Below are positions 1 through 9,014 of a DNA stretch of 33,605 bases, in pieces. A program made the position numbers and the translations under genes. The notes beneath the pieces were generated by a model. The model had not been told where the DNA came from, ran no database searches, and worked only from the letters and a program-made list of their open reading frames with translations. The DNA is from an uncultured Planctomycetaceae bacterium (lineage in GTDB: Bacteria; Planctomycetota; Planctomycetia; Planctomycetales; Planctomycetaceae), in assembly GCA_903861195.1 (NCBI GenBank), contig CAIOTJ010000219.1:1-33605 (forward strand), written 5' to 3'. Numbering within the stretch: position 1 is the first letter of the stretch; each line of letters starts with the position of its first letter.

Positions 1-1
1 C

Positions 2-2260
2 GAAATCCAGAAACTCCTGGACCCGCAGGTGCTGCTCGTGGTCGCAATCAATCCCGAGGCCCGGGTCAAAGTCAGCCGTGGGCCCGCCCCGGCCCGGCTG
101 CAACAGGCGGGCTTCACCCCGGTCGTCATCAAGATCATCAACGCGAGTTCCGCCACCCCCCGGCTGCGGTTGACCAGCCCCCAGGCTGGTCCCGCCTATG
201 CGGGCACGGCCCGGTTCAGCCTGCATCGCCAGCAGCAGGCTGAACTGGCCGACGACGGCCCCGCCCCGGACAACATCCGACGATTCCTCACGCTCGATCT
301 CTTCACCAGCCCACCCCTTTCGGCCGAATTGTCGGGGTTGGAAGTCGAGTATGTGCTCGGGTTGATCTACAGCTCAGAATCGGGCAAACGCGAAGCGACC
401 CTGGGGATCGACCTGGGACAAGCCAATCAAGATTTGGGATTCCGGGGTGAGACCCCGATCCTGTTCGACATCGCGGAGGCGATCCCGGTGAAACTGGAAC
501 TCCAGGACTCCGACGGCCGCCCCTCTCTGGGCCGACTGCTGATCCGCGATCCACTGGGACAGATCCACCCGCATCAGGCCCGGCGCATCGCGCCGGATCT
601 GTTCTTTCAGCCACACGTGTACCGGGCCGACGGCGAAACCCTCTGGCTCCCGCCGGGGGAGTTCACGGTCGAGGCAACCCGCGGCCCGGAATACCGCCGC
701 GTGACCATCCCCCTGCGGGTCGACCCCACCCAGCCCCCGACGCTGAAAGTCAAATTGCAGCGGTGGATCACTCCCGCCGCGGTCGGTTACTACAGCGGCG
801 ACCATCACATCCACGGCGCCGGCTGCGCCCACTACACCAGTCCCACGGAAGGGGTCACCCCCGAAGACATGTTCCGCCAGGTCAAGGGGGAGGGTTTGAA
901 TGTCGGCTGCGTGCTGACCTGGGGCCCCTGCTTCCGTTTTCAGCGGCAGTACTTTGCCCCCCGTCCCCATGATCTGTCCGATCCCCAGACGATTCTCAAG
1001 TACGATCTGGAAATCAGCGGCTTCGGTTCCCAGGCGCTGGGGCACGTCTGCCTGCTCAACCTGCGCGATCAGGAATACCCTGGTTCCGAGGGGACCGAGA
1101 CCAAGGGTTGGCCCACCTGGACCACTCCGGTCATGCGCTGGTGCAAAGAACAGGGGGGAATCGCCGGCTACGCCCACTCGGCCAGTGGGCTGCAGATCAA
1201 TCCCCAGGCCCAGGCGCAGCGCTGGCTGAAGCGGCTCGACACCTCGGGAGATGGTGTGCTCGCTCCCCAGGAGGCCACCCAAGGTCTGTTACCCGAGCCC
1301 TTCGCGAAGGCCGACCGCGACAACGACGGGTTCCTGACCGCCGACGAACTGACGCAGTCGCACGACCGCGCCGCCGACCGGCTGCCCAACCTGGCCATAC
1401 CCGAGATGAACGGTGTGGGGGCGATGGAGATTTGCGTCAGCACGGCCGAAGGGGTCTGCGACTTCATCTCGGCCATGGATACGGCCCGCATCCAGGAATG
1501 GAACACCTGGTACCACATTCTCAACTGCGGTTTTCCGCTGAAGGTCAGCGGTGAGACCGACTTTCCCTGCATGAGCAGCCGCCAGGTGGGGACGGGACGG
1601 GTCTACGTGCAACTGGGCCAGATCGACCAGCTCGACTTCGGCGCGTGGTGCCGGGGAGTGGCCGAGGGGCGCTCGTATGTCTCCGATGGTTACGCGCACC
1701 CGGTGGAATTCCGGGTCAATGGCGTGGCACCGGGGCCGGAGAGCGTGGCGATGGAAAGTGTCGGCCCGGTGCAGGTGACCGCCGAGGTGGCCTTCGCCCC
1801 GGAGACTCCGCTGGCGGTGGCCCAGGGACTGGTTACTCCCGCCGCCGGCCGCCGGGTTGTGGGAGATACCGTGGAACTGCACGGCGACCGCCGGCACGAG
1901 TACGTGACGGGGGGCGAGCGGCTGGTGGAGCTGGTCGTCAATGGGGAGGTGGTGGCACAACAACTGGTGCCGGCGGACGGAAAGCAGCACCGCCTGGAAT
2001 GGACCATCCCCCTCGCCGACAGCAGTTGGATGGCCCTGCGGCACTTCCCCCAATTCCACACCAACCCGGTCACGGTGTCGGTGGGTGGCCGGCCGGTGCG
2101 GGCGGCGCGCGATTCGGCCCGCTGGTGCCTGGAGCTGATTGACCAATTGTGGCGGAATCGTGAGCAGGCGATTGCCGCCCCAGAGCGTCCCGCGGCCTGG
2201 GAGGCCTTCGAACGGGCCCGGGAACGCTATCGGCAGATCCTCCTCGAGTGTCGCCGCTGA
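2..2260 (+). CDS. CehA/McbA-family metallohydrolase with inserted EF-hand pair (5' partial)
   Basis: The reading frame is already open at the left edge, so the N-terminus, probably with a signal peptide, is missing; the first GTG at 29 is unlikely to be the true start. About 752 residues are visible. Roughly 250 residues of beta-rich sequence precede a PHP-like metal site: GDHHIHGAG near residue 266, then ALGHVCLL, GYAHSASG and VSGETDFP, which supply the usual His/Asp/Glu ligands of CehA/McbA-type hydrolases. Between GYAHSASG and the last motif lie two canonical EF-hand loops, DTSGDGVLAPQE and DRDNDGFLTADE (about residues 413-450). The C-terminus is a beta domain and a short helix. Family members hydrolyse esters or other bonds of small molecules, but the substrate here cannot be inferred. 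No T-rich terminator follows the stop; the next gene starts about 150 bases downstream. Confidence 0.85.
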   Translation, partial: EIQKLLDPQVLLVVAINPEARVKVSRGPAPARLQQAGFTPVVIKIINASSATPRLRLTSPQAGPAYAGTARFSLHRQQQAELADDGPAPDNIRRFLTLDLFTSPPLSAELSGLEVEYVLGLIYSSESGKREATLGIDLGQANQDLGFRGETPILFDIAEAIPVKLELQDSDGRPSLGRLLIRDPLGQIHPHQARRIAPDLFFQPHVYRADGETLWLPPGEFTVEATRGPEYRRVTIPLRVDPTQPPTLKVKLQRWITPAAVGYYSGDHHIHGAGCAHYTSPTEGVTPEDMFRQVKGEGLNVGCVLTWGPCFRFQRQYFAPRPHDLSDPQTILKYDLEISGFGSQALGHVCLLNLRDQEYPGSEGTETKGWPTWTTPVMRWCKEQGGIAGYAHSASGLQINPQAQAQRWLKRLDTSGDGVLAPQEATQGLLPEPFAKADRDNDGFLTADELTQSHDRAADRLPNLAIPEMNGVGAMEICVSTAEGVCDFISAMDTARIQEWNTWYHILNCGFPLKVSGETDFPCMSSRQVGTGRVYVQLGQIDQLDFGAWCRGVAEGRSYVSDGYAHPVEFRVNGVAPGPESVAMESVGPVQVTAEVAFAPETPLAVAQGLVTPAAGRRVVGDTVELHGDRRHEYVTGGERLVELVVNGEVVAQQLVPADGKQHRLEWTIPLADSSWMALRHFPQFHTNPVTVSVGGRPVRAARDSARWCLELIDQLWRNREQAIAAPERPAAWEAFERARERYRQILLECRR

Positions 2261-2408
2261 CCCTCTTTGGGCGAAGCCCCGCGGGGCTCTCGACCACCCG
2301 CCACGACTGCCATTTCCGCCACTCGCCCGCTAGACTCGGAAGTCGTTGCGAACGCCGGAGGCGTCGCGGCAGCTACGTTGTTTTCCTTCTTGTTTCTGAG
2401 GATTTCAC

Positions 2409-4310
2409 ATGCGTTGCGTGCTCGGTTCCAGTTTGCTGTTGGCGGCCCTGGTCGGCCTTCTTCCCGCACAGCTGCGGGCTGAGGAAAACCGGCTGACAGA
2501 CTATGAGCAGAAGTCCGGTTGGAAACTGCTGTTCGACGGCCAATCAACGACTGGTTGGCGGAACTACCGGAAGCAGGAAGTCAACCCGGGGTGGGTGGTT
2601 GAAGAGGGGGCCCTGGTCCGCAAGGGGAAGGGGGCGGGCGACATCGTCACCGCCAACCAGTACGACAGCTTTGAGCTGTCGATCGAGTACCGCATTTCCA
2701 AAGCGGGCAACAGTGGAATCATGTTTCACGTGACCGAGGAACTCGACGCCCCCTGGATGACCGGGCCCGAGATTCAGGTGCAAGACAATGTCGATGGCCA
2801 CGACCCGCAGAAGGCGGGTTGGCTGTACCAGCTCTACGAGCCCATGCCCGACTTCTTCACGAAGAAAGTGACCGACGCGACGCGTCCTGTGGGGGAATGG
2901 AACCAGATTGTCCTCAAGGTGACCCCGCAAGTCTGCGAGATCAACATGAACGGGATCCGCTACGCCCTGTTCCAGAAGGGTAGTGACAACTGGAACGCCC
3001 GCGTGGCCAAGAGCAAATTCGCCCAGTGGGCCCCGTTCGGCAAGCCCACCAAGGGACACCTCTGCCTGCAGGACCACGGCGACCTCGTCGCCTACCGCAA
3101 CATCAAGATCCGCGAGCTGCCCGAAGGCAAACTCCCTTCGGGAGTGGCCGATGCCGAGCTGAAGAGCGTCGGCTTCGCCCCGGCCTTCCCCGGCATCCAA
3201 TGGGCGGGCTTCGAGGGGGTTGACGCCGACGGCAAGCCCCAAACCTTCCGGCCGATCGTGCTGACCCACGCCGGCGATGGTTCCAACCGCCGGTTCGTCG
3301 CGACCCAGCACGGGGTGATTCACGTCCTGCCGGGCAGTGGTGAGATCAAGGAAAGCCGGGTTTTCGCCGATCTGACCGACCGTGTGGTCTACAAAGACAA
3401 CGAGAACGAAGAAGGCTTCCTGGGATTGGCGTTCCATCCGAAGTTCAAGCAGAACGGAGAGTTCTTCGCGTATTACACTTCGAAGAAGCATCCCGAGCAC
3501 ACCTCGGTGGTTTCGCGGTTCCGGGTTTCGAAATCCGATCCCAACCAGATCGACGCCAGCTTCGAAGAGGAATTGCTGGTGATCCCGCAGCCGTTCTGGA
3601 ATCACAATGGTGGCACCATCTGCTTTGGCCCCGACGGAATGCTGTACATCGCCCTGGGTGATGGCGGAGCGGGGAACGATCCGCTGGGGAACGCCCAAAA
3701 TCTGGAGACCTTGCTCGGGGACATCCTGCGGATCGATGTCGACCACAAGGATCCCGGTCTGAACTACGCCGTTCCCAAGGATAACCCGTTCGTCAACCAG
3801 CCCAAGGCCCGCCCCGAGATCTTCGCCCTGGGTGTCCGCAACATCTGGCGGATGGCGTTTGACCGGGCGACAGGCAGCCTCTGGGCGGCCGACGTCGGAC
3901 AGAACCTCTTCGAAGAGATCAACCTCGTGGTCAAGGGGGGGAACTACGGTTGGAATCTGCGCGAGGCGGGCCATCCCTTCGGCTCGAACGCCGGTGCCCC
4001 CGGAAAGCTGATCGATCCGATCTTCGAATACGACCACATGGTGGGTTCGTCGATCACCGGCGGTCATGTGTATCGCGGCAAGCAGGTCCCCGCGCTGGTC
4101 GGCAAGTACTTGTATGCCGACTACGTCTCGGGCAAGCTTTGGGCTCTCAAGTACGACGAGAGCCAGCATCAACTGATCTCCAACGAGTCCATCGCCAGTC
4201 CCAAGATGCCGGTGATCTCGTTTGGTGAAGACGAAGCGGGCGAGTCGTACTTCATGATCGTCACCGCCGACGGTCAGGGCGTGTTCCAGTTCGTGGAACA
4301 ATCCCGCTAG
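2409..4310 (+). CDS. DUF1080 (3-keto-disaccharide hydrolase) – PQQ-type glucose/sorbosone dehydrogenase fusion
   Basis: A 633-residue exported protein. Residues 1-26 form a signal peptide ending in QLRAEE. Residues 30-235 are a DUF1080 domain, recognised by GWKLLFDGQSTTGWRNY near the start, GNSGIMFHV and the NEWNQIVLKV-like segment; this concanavalin-like fold is known for 3-keto-glycoside hydrolysis. Residues 255-630 are a soluble glucose/sorbosone dehydrogenase-type six-bladed propeller: NEEGFLGLAFHPKF, FWNHNGGTICFGPDG, LYIALGDGGAGND, ALGVRNIWRMAFD and GGNYGWNLREAGHPF. These carry the conserved His and Arg of the family. Linking the two suggests processing of oxidised sugars in the periplasm, but the order of reactions is inference. 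The ATG is preceded by GAGG about 9 bases upstream. A hairpin terminator lies downstream at 4371. Confidence 0.92.
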   Translation: MRCVLGSSLLLAALVGLLPAQLRAEENRLTDYEQKSGWKLLFDGQSTTGWRNYRKQEVNPGWVVEEGALVRKGKGAGDIVTANQYDSFELSIEYRISKAGNSGIMFHVTEELDAPWMTGPEIQVQDNVDGHDPQKAGWLYQLYEPMPDFFTKKVTDATRPVGEWNQIVLKVTPQVCEINMNGIRYALFQKGSDNWNARVAKSKFAQWAPFGKPTKGHLCLQDHGDLVAYRNIKIRELPEGKLPSGVADAELKSVGFAPAFPGIQWAGFEGVDADGKPQTFRPIVLTHAGDGSNRRFVATQHGVIHVLPGSGEIKESRVFADLTDRVVYKDNENEEGFLGLAFHPKFKQNGEFFAYYTSKKHPEHTSVVSRFRVSKSDPNQIDASFEEELLVIPQPFWNHNGGTICFGPDGMLYIALGDGGAGNDPLGNAQNLETLLGDILRIDVDHKDPGLNYAVPKDNPFVNQPKARPEIFALGVRNIWRMAFDRATGSLWAADVGQNLFEEINLVVKGGNYGWNLREAGHPFGSNAGAPGKLIDPIFEYDHMVGSSITGGHVYRGKQVPALVGKYLYADYVSGKLWALKYDESQHQLISNESIASPKMPVISFGEDEAGESYFMIVTADGQGVFQFVEQSR

Positions 4311-4370
4311 ACGATGGCGAGACGCATCCCGGCAGTCGCTGATTTCGGGGTGTCATGGCTGTGTTCTTGT

Positions 4371-4410
4371 GGCGGGGTGAGATCCAGGTCTCGCCCCGCC
4401 ATCTTCTTTT
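4371..4410 (+). terminator. Rho-independent terminator after the DUF1080 fusion gene
   Basis: A 12-bp stem (GGCGGGGTGAGA at 4371-4382 pairing with TCTCGCCCCGCC at 4389-4400, one G-T wobble) with a six-base loop is followed by ATCTTCTTTT. It lies 60 bases past the stop of the fusion gene and separates it from the SDR gene, so the two are probably distinct transcription units. Confidence 0.85.
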
Positions 4411-4473
4411 CGTCTTGGCCCCCTGCCCCACGAACGATCGCGGTGGAGGGGCCTCTGGATCTGGAGCGAGTTC

Positions 4474-5280
4474 ATGTCCGATCAACGGTCGTCTCTTCCC
4501 CTTTCCCGCACCTGTCTGATCACTGGTGGTGCCAGCGGCATTGGAGCGGCCACAGCCCGCCTGCTCGCAACGCAGAGATTCCGGGTGATTGTCAGCGATA
4601 TCGATTTTCCCATCGGTGCGCGAGAAGAGTTCGCCCGGCAACAGATCGAGACTGTGCTGTGCGATGTGACCCGTGAGAGCGATGTCGCCGCGTGGATTGA
4701 GGGGGCCGCCCGGGCGACTGGCCGGATTGACTGCCTGGTCCACAGTGCCGGTGTGGGTCTCGTCAAGCCGATCACCGACGTCAGCGAGGCGGAATGGGAT
4801 CGCGTGCTGGATGTGAATCTCAAGGGAGCCTTTCTCTGTGCCAAGCACGCCATTCCCCACCTGCGGCGGGCCGGGGGCGGATCACTGGTCAACATCGCCA
4901 GCAACGCGGGTCTGCTGCCGCGGTTTCATGATCCGGTCTACAGCATCAGCAAGGGGGCCGTGGTGGCCCTCACGAAGACGCTGGCTCTCTGCCACGCCCC
5001 CGAAAAGATCCGGGTGAATGCCGTCTGTCCGGGCCCAGTCGGAGATACCCGCATGATGGACGCCGATCTCGCTTCCGCCGCGGATCGCGAACGGGCTTTC
5101 CGCGACCGTCTGGCGGCCAGCCCCATCGCCCATGGCCTGGGCCGGATGATCCGTCCCGACGAGGTCGCCGAGTCGGTCGCCTATCTTCTCTCGGATGCCA
5201 CCGTCTTCGTAACCGGCTGCTGCCTCACAATCGACGGAGGGAAGTCGCTGGGTGTCCCCCAGACTCTGTTCGGAGACTGA
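4474..5280 (+). CDS. SDR-family NAD(P)-dependent oxidoreductase
   Basis: A 268-residue classical short-chain dehydrogenase of normal length. The nucleotide-binding motif TGGASGIG is at residues 17-24. The acidic residue after beta-2 (SDID, 41-44) argues for NAD over NADP. D64 (CDVT), the NAG-equivalent HSAG (90-93), catalytic Ser143 (NIASNAG), Tyr156 and Lys160 (YSISK), and the PGPVGDTRM loop are all present, as is the C-terminal TGCCLTIDGG. It is probably a cytosolic alcohol/ketone oxidoreductase; the substrate is not determinable. It follows a terminator and converges on the minus-strand YkgJ-type gene with only 16 bases between stop codons. Confidence 0.93.
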   Translation: MSDQRSSLPLSRTCLITGGASGIGAATARLLATQRFRVIVSDIDFPIGAREEFARQQIETVLCDVTRESDVAAWIEGAARATGRIDCLVHSAGVGLVKPITDVSEAEWDRVLDVNLKGAFLCAKHAIPHLRRAGGGSLVNIASNAGLLPRFHDPVYSISKGAVVALTKTLALCHAPEKIRVNAVCPGPVGDTRMMDADLASAADRERAFRDRLAASPIAHGLGRMIRPDEVAESVAYLLSDATVFVTGCCLTIDGGKSLGVPQTLFGD

Positions 5281-5296
5281 GCGGCGGCCGCAATTC

Positions 5297-6559
5297 CTAT
5301 CGCCCGTACCACAAGACCAGTCGGGTCACCTCGCGCTGCGACCAGAGCCAGCGCTGCCGCGACCGGAAACTGGCCAGCCCCAGCGCCGGCGAAAACCCGT
5401 GGTGATGGTCGACCACCGCGATGGCCCGCTCGAGATCCTCCAGTTCCCACTGGCTGCGCCCCGCTCCGCGCGCCAGCCAACGGGACAGGTACCAGATGGT
5501 CGCCACCGCCACGGCCAGCGACGCGAACCCCTCGATCACAGGGGCTCCGTAATAGGCCCGGCCACAAAAGTGGAGGCTCTCCACCTTCACCTGCAGATAT
5601 CGGGTCAGCCGCTCATCCATCTCGGGAGTCAGCGGACCATAGGAAGTCTCCAGGTCGGCGAAGGGAACCGGTGCGAACCCCTCCTGCAGCACCGGCGTCA
5701 GCCCCCGCCCCGAAGTGAATCGCCAGATCGAGCGGAACAGCCGCCAGCGGTAGCGCCACGACCGGTGCTCGGCCTGAAACGTGTCTTTTCGCGAGTATTG
5801 CGCCACCGTCATCCGGAACAGCCGCCGGGCCATCGCCGATGGGGGCAGAGGCGCCTCCCGTCGCAATTGTGGCAACTCGGCCCGAACCCCGCGGGCCAGC
5901 TCCCCGAGGCTTCGGGCAAAGTCTTTTATTCCCGTTGTTGGGCTCTGTTCCAAGAGACCCAACCAGCCCAGGCACCACAGCAGCCGCAAGACCACAGGGC
6001 GGTCGGTTTCTCCCAGCAAACGGCCGAGCAGTGAAACGATCAAATCCAGCTGTGCCCAATCCAGCGGCCGTCCCGGAGACAACTCGGGAGCACCGACGTT
6101 GGGAACACCACGGGGAACAACTTCGAGCGCCAGTTGCGTCAGGGTGCCCCGCTGCTCCGCTAAAGCAGTTCCGCGATTGGAAACGACCGAAGGGCAAGAA
6201 AACCGGAGTCCCACTCGCGGTGCATTCGGACCGGGATGAAAGGTGTAGGGATAGAGACGGCACGGCAGGGGTTTCGACAGTTCGCCAAATCGCGCGTGCA
6301 TCCGGCACAGGCCGCGATCGTCCAGAAACACACACGCTCCGTCGGGTTGATGACAAAGACGCCAGCGGCGGCCCGCACTCCCGGGAATCTCCTCGACCAA
6401 CCGCGCCGGATCGACACCCTCGTCCCGCGTCCACGGCTGGGCGAGAATGCGCGTTCGTTCTTCGGCGGTAATCTCAATCTCGTGTTGCCGGCAGCAGCCT
6501 CCGCAATTGTGGCAACTCCAGTTTTGCAGCGTGGGAAGTTCAAGCCGCACGGGCCGCAC
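5297..6559 (-). CDS. YkgJ/FliB-type cysteine-cluster protein
   Basis: A 420-residue protein whose N-terminal third holds the CxxCxxCC signature of the YkgJ (zinc/iron-chelating) family: SCHNCGGCC near residue 15, followed by CVFLDDRGLCRMHA and LPCRLYPYTF, where further Cys residues complete the usual eight-Cys set. The remaining 250 residues are mostly helical with no recognised domain. Family members include a flagellin lysine methylase, but most are of unknown role. The gene starts 9 bases after the stop of the EF-hand gene, so it is probably co-transcribed with it. The start is a GTG at 6559; a second GTG at 6550 has GAGG eight bases upstream and may be the real start, removing three residues. 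Confidence 0.85.
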   Translation of the reverse strand: MRPVRLELPTLQNWSCHNCGGCCRQHEIEITAEERTRILAQPWTRDEGVDPARLVEEIPGSAGRRWRLCHQPDGACVFLDDRGLCRMHARFGELSKPLPCRLYPYTFHPGPNAPRVGLRFSCPSVVSNRGTALAEQRGTLTQLALEVVPRGVPNVGAPELSPGRPLDWAQLDLIVSLLGRLLGETDRPVVLRLLWCLGWLGLLEQSPTTGIKDFARSLGELARGVRAELPQLRREAPLPPSAMARRLFRMTVAQYSRKDTFQAEHRSWRYRWRLFRSIWRFTSGRGLTPVLQEGFAPVPFADLETSYGPLTPEMDERLTRYLQVKVESLHFCGRAYYGAPVIEGFASLAVAVATIWYLSRWLARGAGRSQWELEDLERAIAVVDHHHGFSPALGLASFRSRQRWLWSQREVTRLVLWYGR

Positions 6560-6568
6560 CTCGGTGGT

Positions 6569-8245
6569 TCACGGTTTGTCTCCGGGTTCCGCGGTCTTCG
6601 TGGGGTTGGGGTTCGCCAGCGCCGCCTCTTCGGCCGACAACAACCCGTCGCCATCCCGATCGAGACGCCGGAACAGCTCTCCCATCCCCAGGAACTCGCG
6701 GGCCGAAACATCTCCATCCTGGTTGCGATCCATCTTCTGAAACCACAGCGGGCCCGCGGTGGGGCCCCCGGCCGGCATCGGTGACGCTGGTGCCCCCCGC
6801 ATCATCCGGTTGCCCGATCGAAACATGGTCGGCTTCCCCGGCTCGGCCGTCAGCCGGTACTTTCCGGTGATTTCCGACAAATGGATCACCCCATCGCCAT
6901 CGCGGTCGCGGGCGGCCACGCGCGAATGTCCTTCCAGCAGCTTCCGCATGGTCAAGCGGCGATCGCCACTGCCGGTGAGGATCTCGAACAGGCTCTCGGA
7001 ATCGTGCGAAATGACCAGTTCGATCCGGGTCTGCTGTGCGCCCGAGTCCTGGTCAATCAGCGCCTGCAGTTCCGCATCACTCACCTGACCGTCGCGATCG
7101 GTGTCGACCAGCTTGAAGGGGACCATCCCCAGACCGTTCGACTGCAGATCGCCCAGCAGCCCGGAGAATTCCGGCTCGTCCAGGGCCCGGTCCTTGTTGA
7201 CATCCAGCTGTCTCAGGCGGGTGCGGAAGAAGTTCCGGGCATCGGAGGCCGTCCCCGCCACGCGTCCCACCGCCAGCTCGAGCTGCACCCCGGGCAATTC
7301 GACTCTCAGCCGGGGAGCGGCCCCTTTCTCGGCTGACACGGCCTGTGTCCAGCCCTGTGGATCGGCTTCGACCACCCATTCCATCCGTTGGCGTTTCTTG
7401 CGATTCCACTGCAGTCCCAGCACCAGCTCTTCGGCGAACGGTTCCGCCAGCCGCTGGGCCACTTCGTCGGCCTTCCATTCTCGCCCCGGCGAACCCTCGT
7501 CGACCCGGCCCCGCACCCAGCCCGAACAACGGACCACCCGCTCTCCCCCAGGATCCGTAGTTCCATAGCGGACCAGCAGTTGGCGGGCCGCCAGCTCGCG
7601 GTCGGCGGGTGTCCCCAGGGGCAGCAGCGGAGATTCGATCATGACGCGGGGGACAAATCCGCCATCCGCCTGTCGGCCGTCGATTTCGTCCACCGCCAGG
7701 ATGTCGTCTTCGTCAAAGTCCTGGCGATAGAGAATCTTCTGGGCCGCCTGCAGTTCTTCCGGGGCCAGACCTCCGTCCCCGTTGGCGTCCAGCAAGGGGA
7801 GTAGATCGACCTGCTGGCTGGCGCGTTGGGGCCGGCTCGCCAGCACCAGCGGACTCCCCAGGATGCGGTTGAGGTAATCGTTCAGCTCGGCCACGCTCAC
7901 CCGGTCGTCGGCAGGATTGGCATCGACCGAGACCCACGTGTCGACCAGCGTGTAGTCCTCGGCGGCCATCCCATTCCGCATCAGCGGCGGGATCTGGGCT
8001 GCCTCGTCGCGATCCAGCACGCCATCTCCATTCGCGTCATGCTGTTCGATGATCTTGCCGGCATACCGCAGTCTCCCCACCTGCAGCGACTCACCATCGA
8101 CCCGGGCGTCAATTCGCAGAAAGATCGGGGCCCGCGCCGCCAGGTAGACAAACCGTTCGCCCGTCGTCGGCCCTTCCTGCGCCAGCGCCAACCAGGCCCC
8201 CCACAGGCTCATCATGAATCCGGTCATCAGTTGGCGAACAGACAT
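6569..8245 (-). CDS. Secreted multi-EF-hand protein
   Basis: I place the start at the ATG at 8245, which gives 558 residues with a signal peptide (MSVRQLMTGF..., cleavage after WLALAQ); the longer frame to 8350 adds a non-signal-like extension. Nine EF-hand-type 12-residue loops can be read: about residues 70, 108 (degenerate), 153, 176, 348, 381, 447, 506 and 529, for example DANGDGVLDRDE and DRDGDGLLSAEE. Residues 200-340 lack EF loops and look like a beta/alpha spacer. Several loops keep D-x-D-x-D-G and a final Glu, so calcium binding is likely; the number of working sites is not certain. The protein is probably periplasmic or surface exposed. The YkgJ-type gene follows 9 bases later. Confidence 0.85.
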   Translation of the reverse strand: MSVRQLMTGFMMSLWGAWLALAQEGPTTGERFVYLAARAPIFLRIDARVDGESLQVGRLRYAGKIIEQHDANGDGVLDRDEAAQIPPLMRNGMAAEDYTLVDTWVSVDANPADDRVSVAELNDYLNRILGSPLVLASRPQRASQQVDLLPLLDANGDGGLAPEELQAAQKILYRQDFDEDDILAVDEIDGRQADGGFVPRVMIESPLLPLGTPADRELAARQLLVRYGTTDPGGERVVRCSGWVRGRVDEGSPGREWKADEVAQRLAEPFAEELVLGLQWNRKKRQRMEWVVEADPQGWTQAVSAEKGAAPRLRVELPGVQLELAVGRVAGTASDARNFFRTRLRQLDVNKDRALDEPEFSGLLGDLQSNGLGMVPFKLVDTDRDGQVSDAELQALIDQDSGAQQTRIELVISHDSESLFEILTGSGDRRLTMRKLLEGHSRVAARDRDGDGVIHLSEITGKYRLTAEPGKPTMFRSGNRMMRGAPASPMPAGGPTAGPLWFQKMDRNQDGDVSAREFLGMGELFRRLDRDGDGLLSAEEAALANPNPTKTAEPGDKP

Positions 8246-8409
8246 CTCACAGCTCTCGGTCGAACCTCGCGCTCGGCACCCGCCAACCACCCGGGGATAC
8301 TCTCCAGATCCCACCACCCGCCAATCCTGTCTATCGCCCAGCCAAATCATCGCCCAGCCAAACCGCCCAGCACGGAGGATGCCCCCCAGCGGCTCCCGGG
8401 CCGCACGAC

Positions 8410-8949
8410 TCAGGTCGACGACGCCGACAGCACCTGCAGCATCCCCCGACAGAAATCGGGCAGGTCATCGGGTTTCCGGCTGCTCACAAAGTGCCGGTCG
8501 ATCACCACGGGAGCATCCTCCCAGATCGCCCCGGCATTGATGAGATCGTCCTGGATCCCCGGGGACCCCGTCACACGGACTCCCCGGTAAACCCCCGCGG
8601 AAATGGGAATCCAACCACCATGGCAAATTGCGGCCACCAGTTGGTTCTGGGCGGCAAAGTGACGGGTTAATTCCTTGACCAGAGGATCACGTCGCAGCTT
8701 GTCTGGTGAAAATCCCCCCGGACAAATCAACCCGGTGAATTCCCCCGACGAGACGGCCGAAATGGCCACATCGGACCGGCAGGGATAGCCATGCTTGCCG
8801 CGGTAAATGGTTCCTCCGGCAGGTCCGGCCACCACCACCGCCGCCCCCGCTTCGAGCAGCCGATACTTGGGGTACCACAACTCGAGGTCTTCGTAGACAT
8901 CATCGACGAACATCAACAGCCGGTGACCGGACAACGGCAAACTGGACAT
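8410..8949 (-). CDS. DJ-1/PfpI-family protein
   Basis: A 179-residue protein of normal family length. Key features are the N-terminal FVDDVYEDLELWYP, where the Glu after VY corresponds to the conserved acidic residue next to the nucleophile, LICPGGFSPDKLR, and the nucleophile elbow AAICHGGW with Cys before His. The C-terminal GVRVTGSPGIQDDLINAGA and FVSSRKPDDLPDFC are typical of PfpI-type type 1 glutamine-amidotransferase-like proteins, which act as intracellular proteases, deglycases or stress chaperones. The exact activity cannot be told from sequence. No signal peptide. The upstream Shine-Dalgarno is weak. The same-strand EF-hand gene begins about 165 bases downstream, so co-transcription is possible but not shown. 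Confidence 0.88.
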   Translation of the reverse strand: MSSLPLSGHRLLMFVDDVYEDLELWYPKYRLLEAGAAVVVAGPAGGTIYRGKHGYPCRSDVAISAVSSGEFTGLICPGGFSPDKLRRDPLVKELTRHFAAQNQLVAAICHGGWIPISAGVYRGVRVTGSPGIQDDLINAGAIWEDAPVVIDRHFVSSRKPDDLPDFCRGMLQVLSASST

Positions 8950-9014
8950 GACACCTGGGGGTCTGGGGACAGGGGAACAACTCGACCGACCACGGCGCGG
9001 TCGGCAGCGGAACG

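Noticed and set aside
2275-2288. Perfect palindrome AGCCCCGCGGGGCT after the metallohydrolase gene.
   Set aside because: The stem is short once a loop is allowed and no T tract follows, so a terminator is not supported.
2544-4301. A 585-residue minus-strand frame under the DUF1080 fusion gene.
   Set aside because: It mirrors the coding strand of a gene with well-conserved motifs and shows no family motif or ribosome site.
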